From contig JALGQZ010000011.1 of assembly GCA_023105745.1 (NCBI GenBank), forward strand, positions 35,096,594 through 35,160,593: a stretch of 64,000 bases of DNA, read 5' to 3'. The notes under the pieces were generated by a model that saw only the letters and a list, made by a program, of their open reading frames with translations, had not been told where the DNA came from and did not search any database. The position numbers were made by a program, and so were the translations under genes. The DNA comes from Austropuccinia psidii. Its lineage: Eukaryota > Basidiomycota > Pucciniomycetes > Pucciniales > Sphaerophragmiaceae. Numbering within the stretch: position 1 is the first letter of the stretch; every line of letters begins with the position of its first letter. Positions 33,921 through 45,112 of this stretch are shown in pieces.

Positions 33921-35358
33921 TGTCAGGCTGAGTCTATGATGGAGCTAATAAAGACTAAGTACAAGCTTTTCCTATGACTGTGACACAGTGAAAATTATTA
34001 AAAAAGGATTGGTTGATTATAATAAGGGTTGATGTTGAGGTATACAGGGATTTACTAGTGAGGAATAGTGGTGGTGAGCGCTGCTGAAAGCCCTGGGTGA
34101 AATAGTTATCAGTTGGTTTACTATAATAACTACTACAATAGTTAATATTATAGTTACAACCTGATTATTTTACAAGAGTAGAATTGTTTTTGACAGTTGT
34201 ACTACTTAGGAACTTGAGAGCAGGATAAGGAAACCTTTTCTGGTGGAGAAAAGGTCTCCTTTTATCCTAAAACTGGGTGGAAAGGCTTCTAGACCTTTCC
34301 ACATGGAGGAAAGTGAAGATTTTTCACTTCCAGGGACTGGATTGTGGTTTTCACAATTCCTGTATAACCTGTATTGGGCTCCGATGTGGTTTTAAAACCA
34401 CATCTGGGCATTTTTCACCAATACAGGGTGAAAGGTTTCATCTGGGAACCACACAGCCCTCTTCTGACGTGAATTATGCATAGAATGCTTTACAGAACCT
34501 GCATGGGACCCCATTATTGTCCAAACTATGGGGTATTGAAGTATAAACAAGCTTCTTTGTCTGTTTGACACCTCATAATCAGGGCTATGGGATATTATCC
34601 CACAGTAAGGCTGTATTGGTCTAACTGTGGGATTTTGATCTTAAAGCTTCCATAGCTGTGTCAGTATTTGAGATATCATGCTCAACCTTGGTTTGTTTTG
34701 TAGCCCTGGATGTTCTCTACACAATGGTACCTTATTTGATATGGCCATCATTAAATATGGCAAAGTTATGCCATGTACAAGATTTTTGTATGTATGTGTG
34801 ATATGTTTTAAAATCTGTATGGAGCTTGTTTGCCCCATAACCTTTGCTCTAAATGAGATATGGGGAAATGGATTGCACCATAAGGTATCCTGGCTTGTGC
34901 GCTTTGCAAAAAAAGCCCACTTTAGTCATCTCACACAAAACTGTAGAAGTCAGATGAGAGGTGAATATTTTATTCCCCCTTATTTGACCTTATTTTGGTC
35001 ATAACTTCAGCAATTCTGATGCTAGCTCAATTTGGCTAGTACCATTAGATATCCCTGACTTGAAGCTTCATTTTCAATACCCATTCAATGGGGTTAAGCC
35101 CCTTCCTCTGGATTTCAGATGGTAGGTGAGAATTAAGGTTTATGCTCAGCATCAACTTTGAGCAGGAATAACTTTGTTATTATTTTTCCTATGATGATGG
35201 GACTTTTATATTTGGAAAGAGGTGAGTTTCCTCTTTATTTTGATAATTTTTGAGCTGGTTTGGCTCAGCTCCATGTTTTGGTGGTATCTTGGCTTTACCA
35301 TTGGTTTATGGTATATGGCTGTCATGCTTGTGATCTGGTTTTGAGTCACATGCCAACA
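33921..35358 (-). repeat. E4 3' LTR
   Basis: 1438 bp, preceded on the minus strand by the polypurine tract GGAGGGAGGGTA (35359-35370). It holds a perfect 22-bp palindrome at 34383-34404. It also preserves the uninterrupted version of the site where E3 entered the 5' LTR (around 34690-34705). Plus-strand frames here (34277-35004) are not genes. Confidence 0.9.
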
Positions 35359-35370
35359 TACCCTCCCTCC

Positions 35371-36900
35371 AAAAAAGGCTCATCATTGACAAAACGTTTC
35401 AGTCCTCCTAGAGGCCCTGAATCTCCTTAGATGAAGGTTCCCATCTGGTATGGCATCTTCTTCCAACCATTTGTGTGTATCTCCTGTTTGGTTTTTAAAT
35501 CTGACCAAGTACTGTCTCTGGTCTTTACCATTCAGTCTAATATTCCTGGCCTTGGTGGTTTTCATAACAGGGCCAGGGGAGTCTTTCACCTCCACTATCT
35601 CTGGTGGAGTGGGATTTGTCTTCCTGGAGGGGAACTTATTCTCCTCTGTATGGAAGTATGGCCTAACCAAGCTCACTGGGAACACTGGGTGTTTTCTAGA
35701 AAATTTCTCTGTGAGTTTTACTTCCACTGCATTTTTCCCTATCAGCTTTATGATAGTGAAGGGACCTACAAATTAGTCTCTCATCTTCTTTTGTCCCTTA
35801 AGATTGTTGAATCTGAGTGTGGACACTAACACCTGGTCCCCTTCTTTGAAATCAGGTTCCATGTGACATTTCTCCCACCTCTGTTTGTTGTATTCTTTTG
35901 CCTCAGATATGCATCTAGAAGATGTATTACAAGCCCTCTTTCACATATCCTGAAAGTCTTTGGCTGTTGGGTGGATATTCAGAAGATTTTTCTTCAGGTG
36001 ATCCACAGGCAATAGGGGGTTCCACCCTTTCTCTACCAGTGAGGGTGATTACCCTGTGGTGGAGTTCTGGCTTGTGTTGTAATCCAGTTGGACTTCTGGT
36101 AAAAGGGTAACCCAGTAATTGGTGTATCCTTTATGGTTCTTGTATTCCATGCCATATGCACAGAATCTTCTGATGAGGTCCTCCATTTTTTGAATCATCC
36201 TTTAAGCTAAACCATCTTTCTGTGGGTGGTAAGCTATGGAGAATGCAAGTTTAGTACCAAGAATTTCATACAAGTTGGTCCAAAATTCTGATTTGAACTT
36301 TGGGTCCCTATCACTAATGATAATTTTAGGGACTCCACAGGTGGATATTATGTTATTTCAAAATAACAAGGAAGTATCCATTGCTGTGTCCTCCTTGTGA
36401 CATGGTAGGCACATCACACTCTTGCTGAACCTATCAACTATGATTAGGAAAGCATTGTAGTTTTCTTTTCCTCCTGGGACAAGTCCTGTAAACCAGTCCA
36501 TGTTAAGAGTTTCCCATGGGTTTTTGGGTTCTTCTATGTGTTAAAGTAGCCCATACTTCTTCCTATGTTTTCTTTTTTCCTTCTGGCATCTTTCACAAGT
36601 GTTGATATGCTCACTCAGCTCTTGTTCCAATTTGGGCCACCAAGCTGTGCTTGCTACCATTCCCTTGGTCCTGTCTTCACTCATGTGTCCCATATAGCGG
36701 AAGTCATGGCATTCCTGCAAGATCAGGGATATATGGTCCCTTTCTACTACTGTGAGTGCACTTGGGTGCTTATCTTTATGGTAGAGAAGGCCAGCTATAA
36801 GGAAAACCTTGTTGTACTTATAGTCCCTCAACCAGGGTTCCTATAACTGGGATTCCAGTTCTGGGCTCCTGTACTTTTGTTGAAGGAGTTTCAACAGTAT
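35371..36900 (-). pseudogene. E4 integrase and chromodomain
   Basis: On the minus strand the zinc-binding part is open at 36831-36541, with HDFRYMGHMSEDR..CERCQKEKRKH. The core is broken by several stops (36540-35800). The C-terminal part 35727-35383 is open, with KLTEKFSRKHPVFPVSLVRPY and a chromodomain-like block RQYLVRFKNQTGDTHKWLEE near 35560-35500. The ATG of the open piece is internal, not a gene start. Confidence 0.85.
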
Positions 36901-38592
36901 TCCTCACTGTTTGTGTTTGGCCTATGTATTTATTACTGCAATGAAGAACTCATTATGCAGTTGTGAGGAATCTATTCCCAATATGGGAGTTTCTATTCCT
37001 TCTGAATCAGTGTCTCCATTGTCTGGTGCCCATTCAGAAAATCTGAAGTTCTTACTCCTATCTATCTCCATGAAATGGATAGGAATCTTGGCTGCTACTT
37101 CAGGGTCATAGGCTGGGTTGCTTTTGACATTTTCTAGTGGTCATCTGCATTGGTGTGGCATTTGCCTTCCTTGTATATGATGGTCATATTGCCCCTATAC
37201 TCTTGGAGGGCTATTTTTCACCTCAACATGTGTCTATTTGTAGTCTTCATGTTTAGTAAATAATTCAAGGCTCTGCATTCTGTGTAGACTTCAAAGACTG
37301 CACCCTCCAAGTAATAGTTGACTTTCTCTAGAGCCCAGATTAATCATAGGAATTCAGTCTGGGTGGCCCCATACCTGGCTTCTGAGTCTTTCAGTTGCCT
37401 AGAGATGTAGCATATAACTCCTTCTCTTGGTTCACCATATACAATTTGTCTCTGGTGAAGGGCTGCCCCTAAGCCTTGGCTACAGGATGCATCTATATAT
37501 AGCTTAAATGGTAGTTCAAAGTTGGGTAAGATGAGCACAGGTGCATTGGTGAGTTCATGTTTGATCCTCCCATATGCATCCCTTCTTTCCTTGGTAATTT
37601 CAAAAACTACATCTTTGGAACATAACCTTTATAGACTACTAGTTATGTGGGCAAAATTTCTGATGTGGTTTCTGTAGTAGCTAGAAAGCCCAAGGAAAGA
37701 TTTCATCTCTTTGATGTTATTTGGTACTGATTTCAGCAGTACTGCTCCTACTTTATTCTGGTATATGGCCAGACTAAGACCTCAGCCTTTGTGTCCCAGT
37801 TCCAGTAATTCTTGTTGGCAAAAATTGCACTTCTTAAGTGAAATTTTCAGATGGATGGGTGTGCATTTACTTAGGACTCTGTTTATGTACTGCACATGGT
37901 CTTCCAATGTTTCTGATTATATAAGTATGTAATTAATATATAATACCATCCGGGCTTCTAATATTTCTTCTTGAAATATTTTGTCCATCATCCTTTGGAA
38001 GTGGGCTGGTGAATTTTGGATGGCAAATGGCATCCTGGTGTACTCATATATGCCAATATGGCATATGATTCTGAGTAATTTGATTCAGTTTGGTTTAACT
38101 CCATTCTTGTGAAAGCCTTTCATACAATCCATCTTGGTTATGTATTTGGCTTTTTCCAGTTTATCTAGGGCATGAGGTATCCTAGATATAGGGTGCCTGT
38201 CAGCTTTTGTGTAGTTTTTCACGGAGCTGAAATCTCCACATAGTCTATATTTGCCATCATTCCAGGTGATAAGGACAGGAGTGGTGATTTACACTATTTC
38301 ATTGTGTCCTATCTTCCTGATAACATCCATGTCTAGGAGTTCATTGACATGTTTTTCAATTTCCTTCCTAGTTTCCAGACTTTATGGGTATGGAGGTCTT
38401 CTCAGCATGGGTGGGCAGGGTCTTTCCACATCCAAATTCAATTGTATATCATGGCCTCTTATTTTGCCTAATGGTTCTCCACCAATGGCAAATTCTGGTC
38501 TATTTTTCCTCAGCATCTTCAGTAAACTAACTTTTTTTTACTGGTGAGGGTAGTGCTGAATTGGCCCTCCCTGAATTCATCCAGTAATTCTT
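36901..38592 (-). pseudogene. E4 reverse transcriptase and RNase H
   Basis: Minus-strand blocks: ITTPVLITWNDGKYRLCGDF (near 38300-38230), MDCMKGFHKNG (near 38130), RMPFAIQNSPAHFQRMMDKIF (near 38040-37975). The catalytic site reads YINY instead of YIDD at 37940-37929, the same double change as in E3. Next come the thumb and connection (SFLGLSSYYRNHIRNF, near 37700) and RNase H with LPFKLYIDASCSQGLGAALHQ (37538-37344 open). Several stops. Confidence 0.86.
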
Positions 38593-39190
38593 CTCAAGGG
38601 TCATGGGTAGATATTTGGTATATGTCAAGTGAAAATTTCTTTTCCTTGTTTGTACCAATAGTAATATGCCTGTCTTTACTATTGTAAATATCAATGCCAT
38701 ACATCCTCTGGTAGTCTGTTACCAGTAAAATCCCTTGGATGTGGGCATTTTCAAGCACAACAAACTCTGGGTTGAGTCTGATATTACCTTTCCCATGGGG
38801 TATAATTGTCTCTTTGAGAATTTTCCCAATGGATTTCATCTTTCCTGATGCAATTTTGAAGTTCTTTTCCTTTATTGGCAAGAGCTTTTTTTCCCAATTC
38901 GGGAAGTGATGATCCAGATAATTTCTGGCCACTATTTAGCAGTGTGCTCCACTGTCAATGATCAATGGGTGTTGAGCATTGTCTATGCAGAAAGTCATCT
39001 TTGTGGCTGTTCCATGTATGTATGCCATTCCTTTAGTTGGTGCAACTAGGAATTTTTGTGCATTTTGTGTGTGTTTACACAAGTTTTTGTTTGCAGTGTC
39101 TTGTGGCATGCCTGCTTCTAACTGTATGTCCTGAATTTCTAGTGGAATTTCCTCTTAGTACTCCACTAGAAATGCCTCTCTTGGGTGTTG
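38593..39190 (-). pseudogene. E4 aspartic protease
   Basis: The catalytic block LIIDSGAHC, with Asp-Ser-Gly, lies near 38960-38940 on the minus strand and is followed at once by a stop. The open piece 38932-38594 covers the rest, with IPHGKGNIRLNPEFVVLENAH and the LVTDYQRMYGIDIYNSKDRH block equivalent to the E2 and E3 proteases. Confidence 0.84.
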
Positions 39191-41890
39191 TTATTCATTA
39201 TATTGTTCTCTGATGACATCACCCAGAGAGTCTGATTCAGAACCCTCTGGGGGATTTCTCCTCTGGGACTTTCTCAATAGCATAGGCTTTTTCTTTGCCT
39301 TTAGAAAGCTATTGGAATAATGGTCTGATGAACCACAATTGTTACAAGAATTCTTCTTCTTAGTCACTTCTGCCACTCTTTCTCTAGGTTTGTCTTTAAA
39401 CTCCACCCTGAAAGGTTGTTTCTCTCTGAAACCACTGCTTTTATATGGGGAATATTTCCCTATATTTGTTCTTTTCCTTACATCTTGTAAGGTGTTTGCA
39501 ATGTCATCTAGAGTGCAACTTTTGTTGTATCTGAATTTTACTGCATGCTCTAGTTCTCCTGGAGATTGTATCAGGAGTTTGTGATTCCTCATCTGAATAT
39601 TTGTTTGAAGATCAATGGCTTTAAGTCTTTTAGACTGTCTGAGACACCACTAATATAGATCTTTGTCCACAAAGTACTTTTCATTTTCAAATGACATGAT
39701 CTTCTGCCATATCCAAGTACCATTGCTGTAATTTTGGCTGATTTGACTATTCCACCATGGATTTCTTTCATCTATGTGTACCAAATACTAGCATGTCCTT
39801 TAAATTCTGTATTCAATCTAGCAGTAATCCAGTAGTCTGGTATACTTGATACATCAATGAAGAGTCCATCAATATAATCAATGAGTTCCATATGATCATA
39901 TTCTCCTGTGCCAGAGAATTTGGGCCAGCTTGAGGCTTCTGGAAGCTGTTTTAATGCTTCCTTCTCAGAATAAGACATTTTTTCTTCATCTTGGTATTGA
40001 GATGGAGACCTTGCCTTATTCTCCAAAAAGGAAACTGGTTTTATGTCTTCTTAGTGATATGGATTATTTAAAAAATGGCCTTGTGGTTGGGGCTTCATAT
40101 TTTGGTAGACATTGGACAGTGTGTTTAAGTCTTGATCCAGACAATCCCTACCCCTTTTTCAGTGGTGCGGCTCTTCAAAGACTTGATTCAGTCTTTTATT
40201 GGTTTCTTCAGAAGCCTTGCTCAATTGAGCATGGCCTTCTTGAAGGGTTTAACAAGTTTGTCCATGGAGGATGTCAATGTTTTCATCCTCTCATGGCTTT
40301 CTTGGGGCTCTGAAAACTGCTTTTGAGTTTGCTCTGCAAATTGGGACATTTGTAACTACAGTGCATCACTGCTTAAGTTACCCTCAGGTGTAACAACATT
40401 ATGTTCTGTCTGAGTGGGGGTGATATTTGTATTAGTGGGGCTACTAATTTTAGAAATATTTACAACTATTTCTGGATATTTTATACTTCTTTCACCAAGT
40501 CCAACAGCTTCTGGATAATTAAGTCTGACTCTCTCTGCCTCTGGTTGAAAGAGGTCTTGTTTTTGCCCCTGAATCCTTTTCCTCTCTTGGAAAATCCCTG
40601 GGATTGTGAGGAATGTTTACTTTTAGCTACTTATCTGTTGGTTCCTGAATGGTGTGAAGCCACTGGAGAGCTGGTTTAGCCTACTCCTTGTGAGCCTGAA
40701 GAAATCTGAGTATACCCTGTCTGGGTCAGCTGTTCTTCTATAGCTTGGATAGTGGATTGATTCTCCCTTATTCTCATTGCCCTCTCCTCCAGGAGTCTGA
40801 ACTTCATGGTGGGGTTCCAACCTTTGGTAATTACCATAAGGTTATTGAAGTCTATTATTTAGGAAATATCTTCTGGAAACTTTCTCCAAATTCTGCCCAG
40901 TGGAATGCTAGGTTTAACCTCTTGTTGTCCATGCTCCATTGAAAAAGGTCTTTGAGGAGTTGGTGGAGCTGAAGAACTTGATCCATATCCTTCCTGTCCT
41001 CTGGTTTGAGGCTTCTGTTGAATTGGAAAGTGAATGGCAGAGTGGGAATAATTTCCCTCAATGTCTTGCAATCCACCACTGTGTGTAATGTTTCCTCTTC
41101 CAGGTCTCCTGGTTCTGGACAAGCCTTCTCTGTCCTCTGGCTGGTTCCTTGAGATTCCAAGGTTTCTGAGGTGTACAGGTGACATATCAGTGTTTGCAAG
41201 AAGTCAACACCTTAATGTTCTTAGGGTATTTAACTTTGACTTTGCCTTGTACAAATTTATTTTCTACTGCTTTAGTAAATTTGCCTTTAGAGGTTACAAC
41301 TGAGTTAATTATTGTAATCTTCCCTGTACAAGTGATTAAGGTTGGTTTACCTTGTATTGAGGCAGATTTTTGTGACTTTCTACTTCTCTGGGCGGCAATT
41401 TGTGTCCACTTCTTTGCTGTAATGGGGCCTTCACTATGCCTCTTTCCCTTGCCCTTGCTTCCCTCTGGTTCTGAGGGTGTCACTGCTATGTTGGCCTGTG
41501 ACTGGGTTTCAAGTGGTATTAAATTTTATTCCACTGAATCAAAAAGGAAAAAGAGGGCTTATTGTCAGTTAAGACTTCTTAAAATGCTGTTGGTTGACAG
41601 TAAGAGAGGTGTCCTTCTTAATCAAAAAAGGACATTACTGATGCCTTAAAGTGTTATAATATGTCAAACACACCAAAAATAAAGGTTTTGTGGAGATTAA
41701 ATTATAATTAACCATCCAACAAGGCAATTAAAATAGAAAAACACAGTGGTATATAGTAATATACCACTCAAAAAAATAAATATAAGATATGTGTTATATT
41801 ATTTTTTGAGATATTTACTCCTAAAAAAGAAACAATAGTGTCAGAATTTAAGAAAATTGAAGAAAATACTCCCTTTTTGCATAAAAAAGG
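39191..41890 (-). pseudogene. E4 gag
   Basis: Minus-strand pieces run from a basic N-terminal segment (41483-41187: SKGKGKRHSEGPITAKKW) through broken frames to a capsid-like region: LPEASSWPKFSGTGEYDHMEL (40026-39772) is the counterpart of WPTFTGEGEYDHM in E2. The knuckle at 39592-39191 reads CNNCGSSDHYSNSF; its last Cys is changed to Phe. Divergent from the E1-E3 gag but the same plan. Stops and shifts throughout. Confidence 0.8.
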
Positions 41891-41913
41891 TCTAAAAATC
41901 CAAAAAAAAAAAC

Positions 41914-41932
41914 CACGGCCAGGACCCCAAAA
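41914..41932 (-). promoter_or_regulatory. E4 primer-binding-like site
   Basis: On the minus strand it reads TTTTGGGGTCCTGGCCGTG, directly after the 5' LTR end ..CCTGACA. It closely matches the sites of E2, E3 and E5 although the LTRs differ. Confidence 0.72.
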
Positions 41933-42710
41933 TGTCAGGCTGTGTGTATGATGAAGCTAATAAAGACAAGTTACAAGCTTTAACTATGACTATGACATGG
42001 TTAAAATGATTCAAAAAAGATTGGTTTATTATAATAAGAGTTTATGTTAAGGTATACAGGGCTTTACTATTGAGGAATAGTGGTGGTGAGTGCTTCTGAA
42101 AGCCCTGGGTGCAATAATTATCTGTTGGTTTACTATAATAACCACTAAAATAATTAATAATATAGCTATAACCTGATTATTTTCCAATAGTATGACTATT
42201 TTTGACAGTTGTACTATGTAGGAACTCCAGAGCAGGGTGAGGAAACCTTTTCTGGTGGAGAAAAGGTCCGCTTTTATCCTAACACTGGGTGGAAAGCCTT
42301 CTAAACCTTTCCATGTAGAGGAAAGTGAAGATTTTTAACTTCGGGGGACTGGATTGTGGCTTTCACAATGCCTGTATAACCTGTATTGGGCTCAGATATG
42401 GTTTTGAAACCACATCTGGGCAGTTTTCACCAATACAGGGTGAAAGGTTTCATCTGGGGACCACACAGCCCTCTTCTGACGTGAATGACGCATAGAATGC
42501 TGTACAGAACCTGTATGGAACCCCAGCATTGTCCAAACTATGAGGTATTGAAGTATAAACAAGCTTCTTTGTCTGTTTGACACCTCATAATCAGGGTTAT
42601 GGGATATTATCCCACAGTAAGGCTGTATTGGTCTAACTGTGGTATTTTGACCTTGAAACTGCCATACATATGTCACTTTTTAAGATATCAAGCTCAAATT
42701 TGGTTCATTT
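41933..42710 (-). repeat. E4 5' LTR, 3' portion
   Basis: 778 bp homologous to 33921-34700. The remaining 658 bp lie at 58248-58905; together they give 1436 bp against 1438 in the other LTR. E3 is inserted between them. Confidence 0.92.
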
Positions 42711-44629
42711 TGTGAGCCTTTGAAATATGACCACATATCTAAAAAGGTCACAAGAAAAACTTTTATAATAATTATACTCTTAATAATTACCTTAAAGCCA
42801 ATGAAAATGCCATAAATAGGTATAACCCTTTAATTAACTCAAAATATAATGAGTAAAAATGTGAAATAAGTCAACCCATTGGATTCCTCATTATACAATA
42901 CACATATATCATTATTATGGCATATCTTCAAGGTCAATAATTACTGAATAATGAGTAATGATACCCTAAAAAACACATTAAATATTATTTAATTTGGAAG
43001 CCAATGAAACAAAATGTGGAATAAATTGCACCAATGGATTCCCCATGAAAGCCTACACATAAAGCAATTATATGTCAATTCTCTAAAGTCAATACTTAAG
43101 GAATTAAGCTGAATATATGGACTTTTTTGGTCAGTGCATACATTCATGGTTTTTAGCTAATATATCTTGAAATATAGATGATAGACTGTTGAACAAAAAA
43201 TGAAGTCACCACATAATTACTGTAAGAACACATATATGAGCTTCATTTGACAGGTTATAAGCCAGGCTATAACTTGTAAAGGTTTATTGAACAAAATTAC
43301 TAGAGCTGTTGACCACTTCGTTGTGAAAGCGGTCCAACCTTAAACCAAAGTGGATATTCAGATTCTAATATTCAATAAATGAATAATTACTTATTCTATA
43401 TAATGATATTCAAGGTAAAACCCCCTGAAATCTAGGTTTGAAGTTCAAAATATTGAATTTCAACAGAAAAGATGAGATACAAGGAAAATCATCAAAAATA
43501 GAGTTTTTATGATGTAATAAAATTCTCTTGTCATTTTAATGGGTACATGTCAGGAGATAAGAGCTCACTCTCTGAATAGCTGTAGCGTGTATAACCTAAA
43601 GGTTATTAATGATCAAAGTTTAAGCTTAAAATTGATCATTGATGATCACTCACTGTAATCTTATTTCAATTTTAAAACGTATATAAGTGATACAGCTGGT
43701 GAATACTATTATATTATGATTAATAATAATAAAATCCACAAATTTTAGGCTTCTTCCAAGCCTATGATGTCATCAATCTTAGAGTTATAGTTATAACTAT
43801 AAATAATGGTGTGATAATGAGATAAGATGGTTTGATCATGAAATAATCATCACTAACCCTTAAAAAACTGATCATTTCCAGTGGATACCATCAGTACACG
43901 TCTACTATAAGGGAGGAATTTACTATAAATAGAGCTCTTTTTACTCTTTTTTCTCCTCAGACACATCAAAACAATAAATAAATCAAAAGGTAAAATTCTT
44001 ATTCTTTAACTATAAATCTTTTATATTATGAAAAATCAGAGATAATCTTCATTACAATCATCAATCTTGATGTGATTACTACAATTGTTCATTTTTTTGT
44101 TATAATTCTCTCAAAATCTTATTTCCACCTAAAAATCAATAATATTTATAATTTCTTTCATTTTTATTTATAAATACAATTTAAATAAGTTGTATTTACA
44201 TTCTTTGTCATAAACCTTTCAAAATATCATATTAAGTGTTAAATGTAGGTTATTTTCTCTTATTAGTATAATTTTTCTCTATTATTACTATTGATAATTC
44301 TTCAATTAATATAAATAGTATTTATATTAATATATAGCTTTGATATTAGTAATATTATTGTTATTAATTGTTTTTTATTAATAAAAAACAATTTTTTATT
44401 CCTTTATCATTTGTTAGTAACAATAAGAAAGAGCTTTCAAATATATTTATTATTTAAATATTAATATATATATTTATTATATTATTCTTTTATAATATAG
44501 ATTATATTATTATATTTATTTTGTAACATGATTTTTTTTATCTCATTTATTTCATTTATAAGGACATTAAGAGTACAATAAGCCAAATATTAGTGATTTT
44601 TATTGATTGTTTCATAGTCAAACCTTACA
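42711..44629 (+). repeat. E3 5' LTR
   Basis: TGTGAGCCTTTGAAATATG to ..CAAACCTTACA. TATA box 43924-43932, U3 inverted repeat near 43779, perfect 28-bp palindrome 44366-44393. It retains TATTTATA once at 44319-44326, the unoccupied counterpart of the MULE target in the 3' LTR. The primer-binding-like site follows (TTTGGGGGGCTGGCCATG). Confidence 0.93.
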
Positions 44630-45112
44630 TTTGGGGGGCTGGCCATGACATTTACTTTAAAAGACCTTTAAAAATATTCTAATTGGTTTTATCCAATAAT
44701 AAATCAGAATTATAATCATAAAATCATATAATAATTTCATATTTATTGATTTTACAAGCTATTGAGTCATTTGGAAAATAATTGTACTGTCTTACACATG
44801 GTTTTTCACATCCTTGAACTTTCAAGATTTTGCTTTGAGTGACTCTAGTGATTAAAATGAATTCTTATAAAGTTGAAATAATTTTATATTATAAATTATT
44901 TTCATAGAAGAATCATCTTCATTTTTATTCTATTGTTTAAAAATAAAAAATATTACAAACCCATAAAAAACTCATTTTTATTCATTTTCTTAATTTCTTT
45001 AGTCATTTCATTTATTCTAAGATATAAAAGCAATTTTTACATGTAAAATTGCTATATCTTACCAAAAACAACACTTTTTATATAAAAGACTTCTATTGAT
45101 TTGTCTTTTTAG

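Noticed and set aside
34277..35004. Plus-strand frames in the E4 3' LTR as small secreted proteins
   Set aside because: They lie wholly in an LTR, have no conserved counterpart in the split 5' LTR frame, and no clear signal peptide.
35431..41649. Several plus-strand frames of 90-156 codons
   Set aside because: They mirror minus-strand gag-pol of E4, where CCHC, protease, RT, integrase and chromodomain motifs are found in order.
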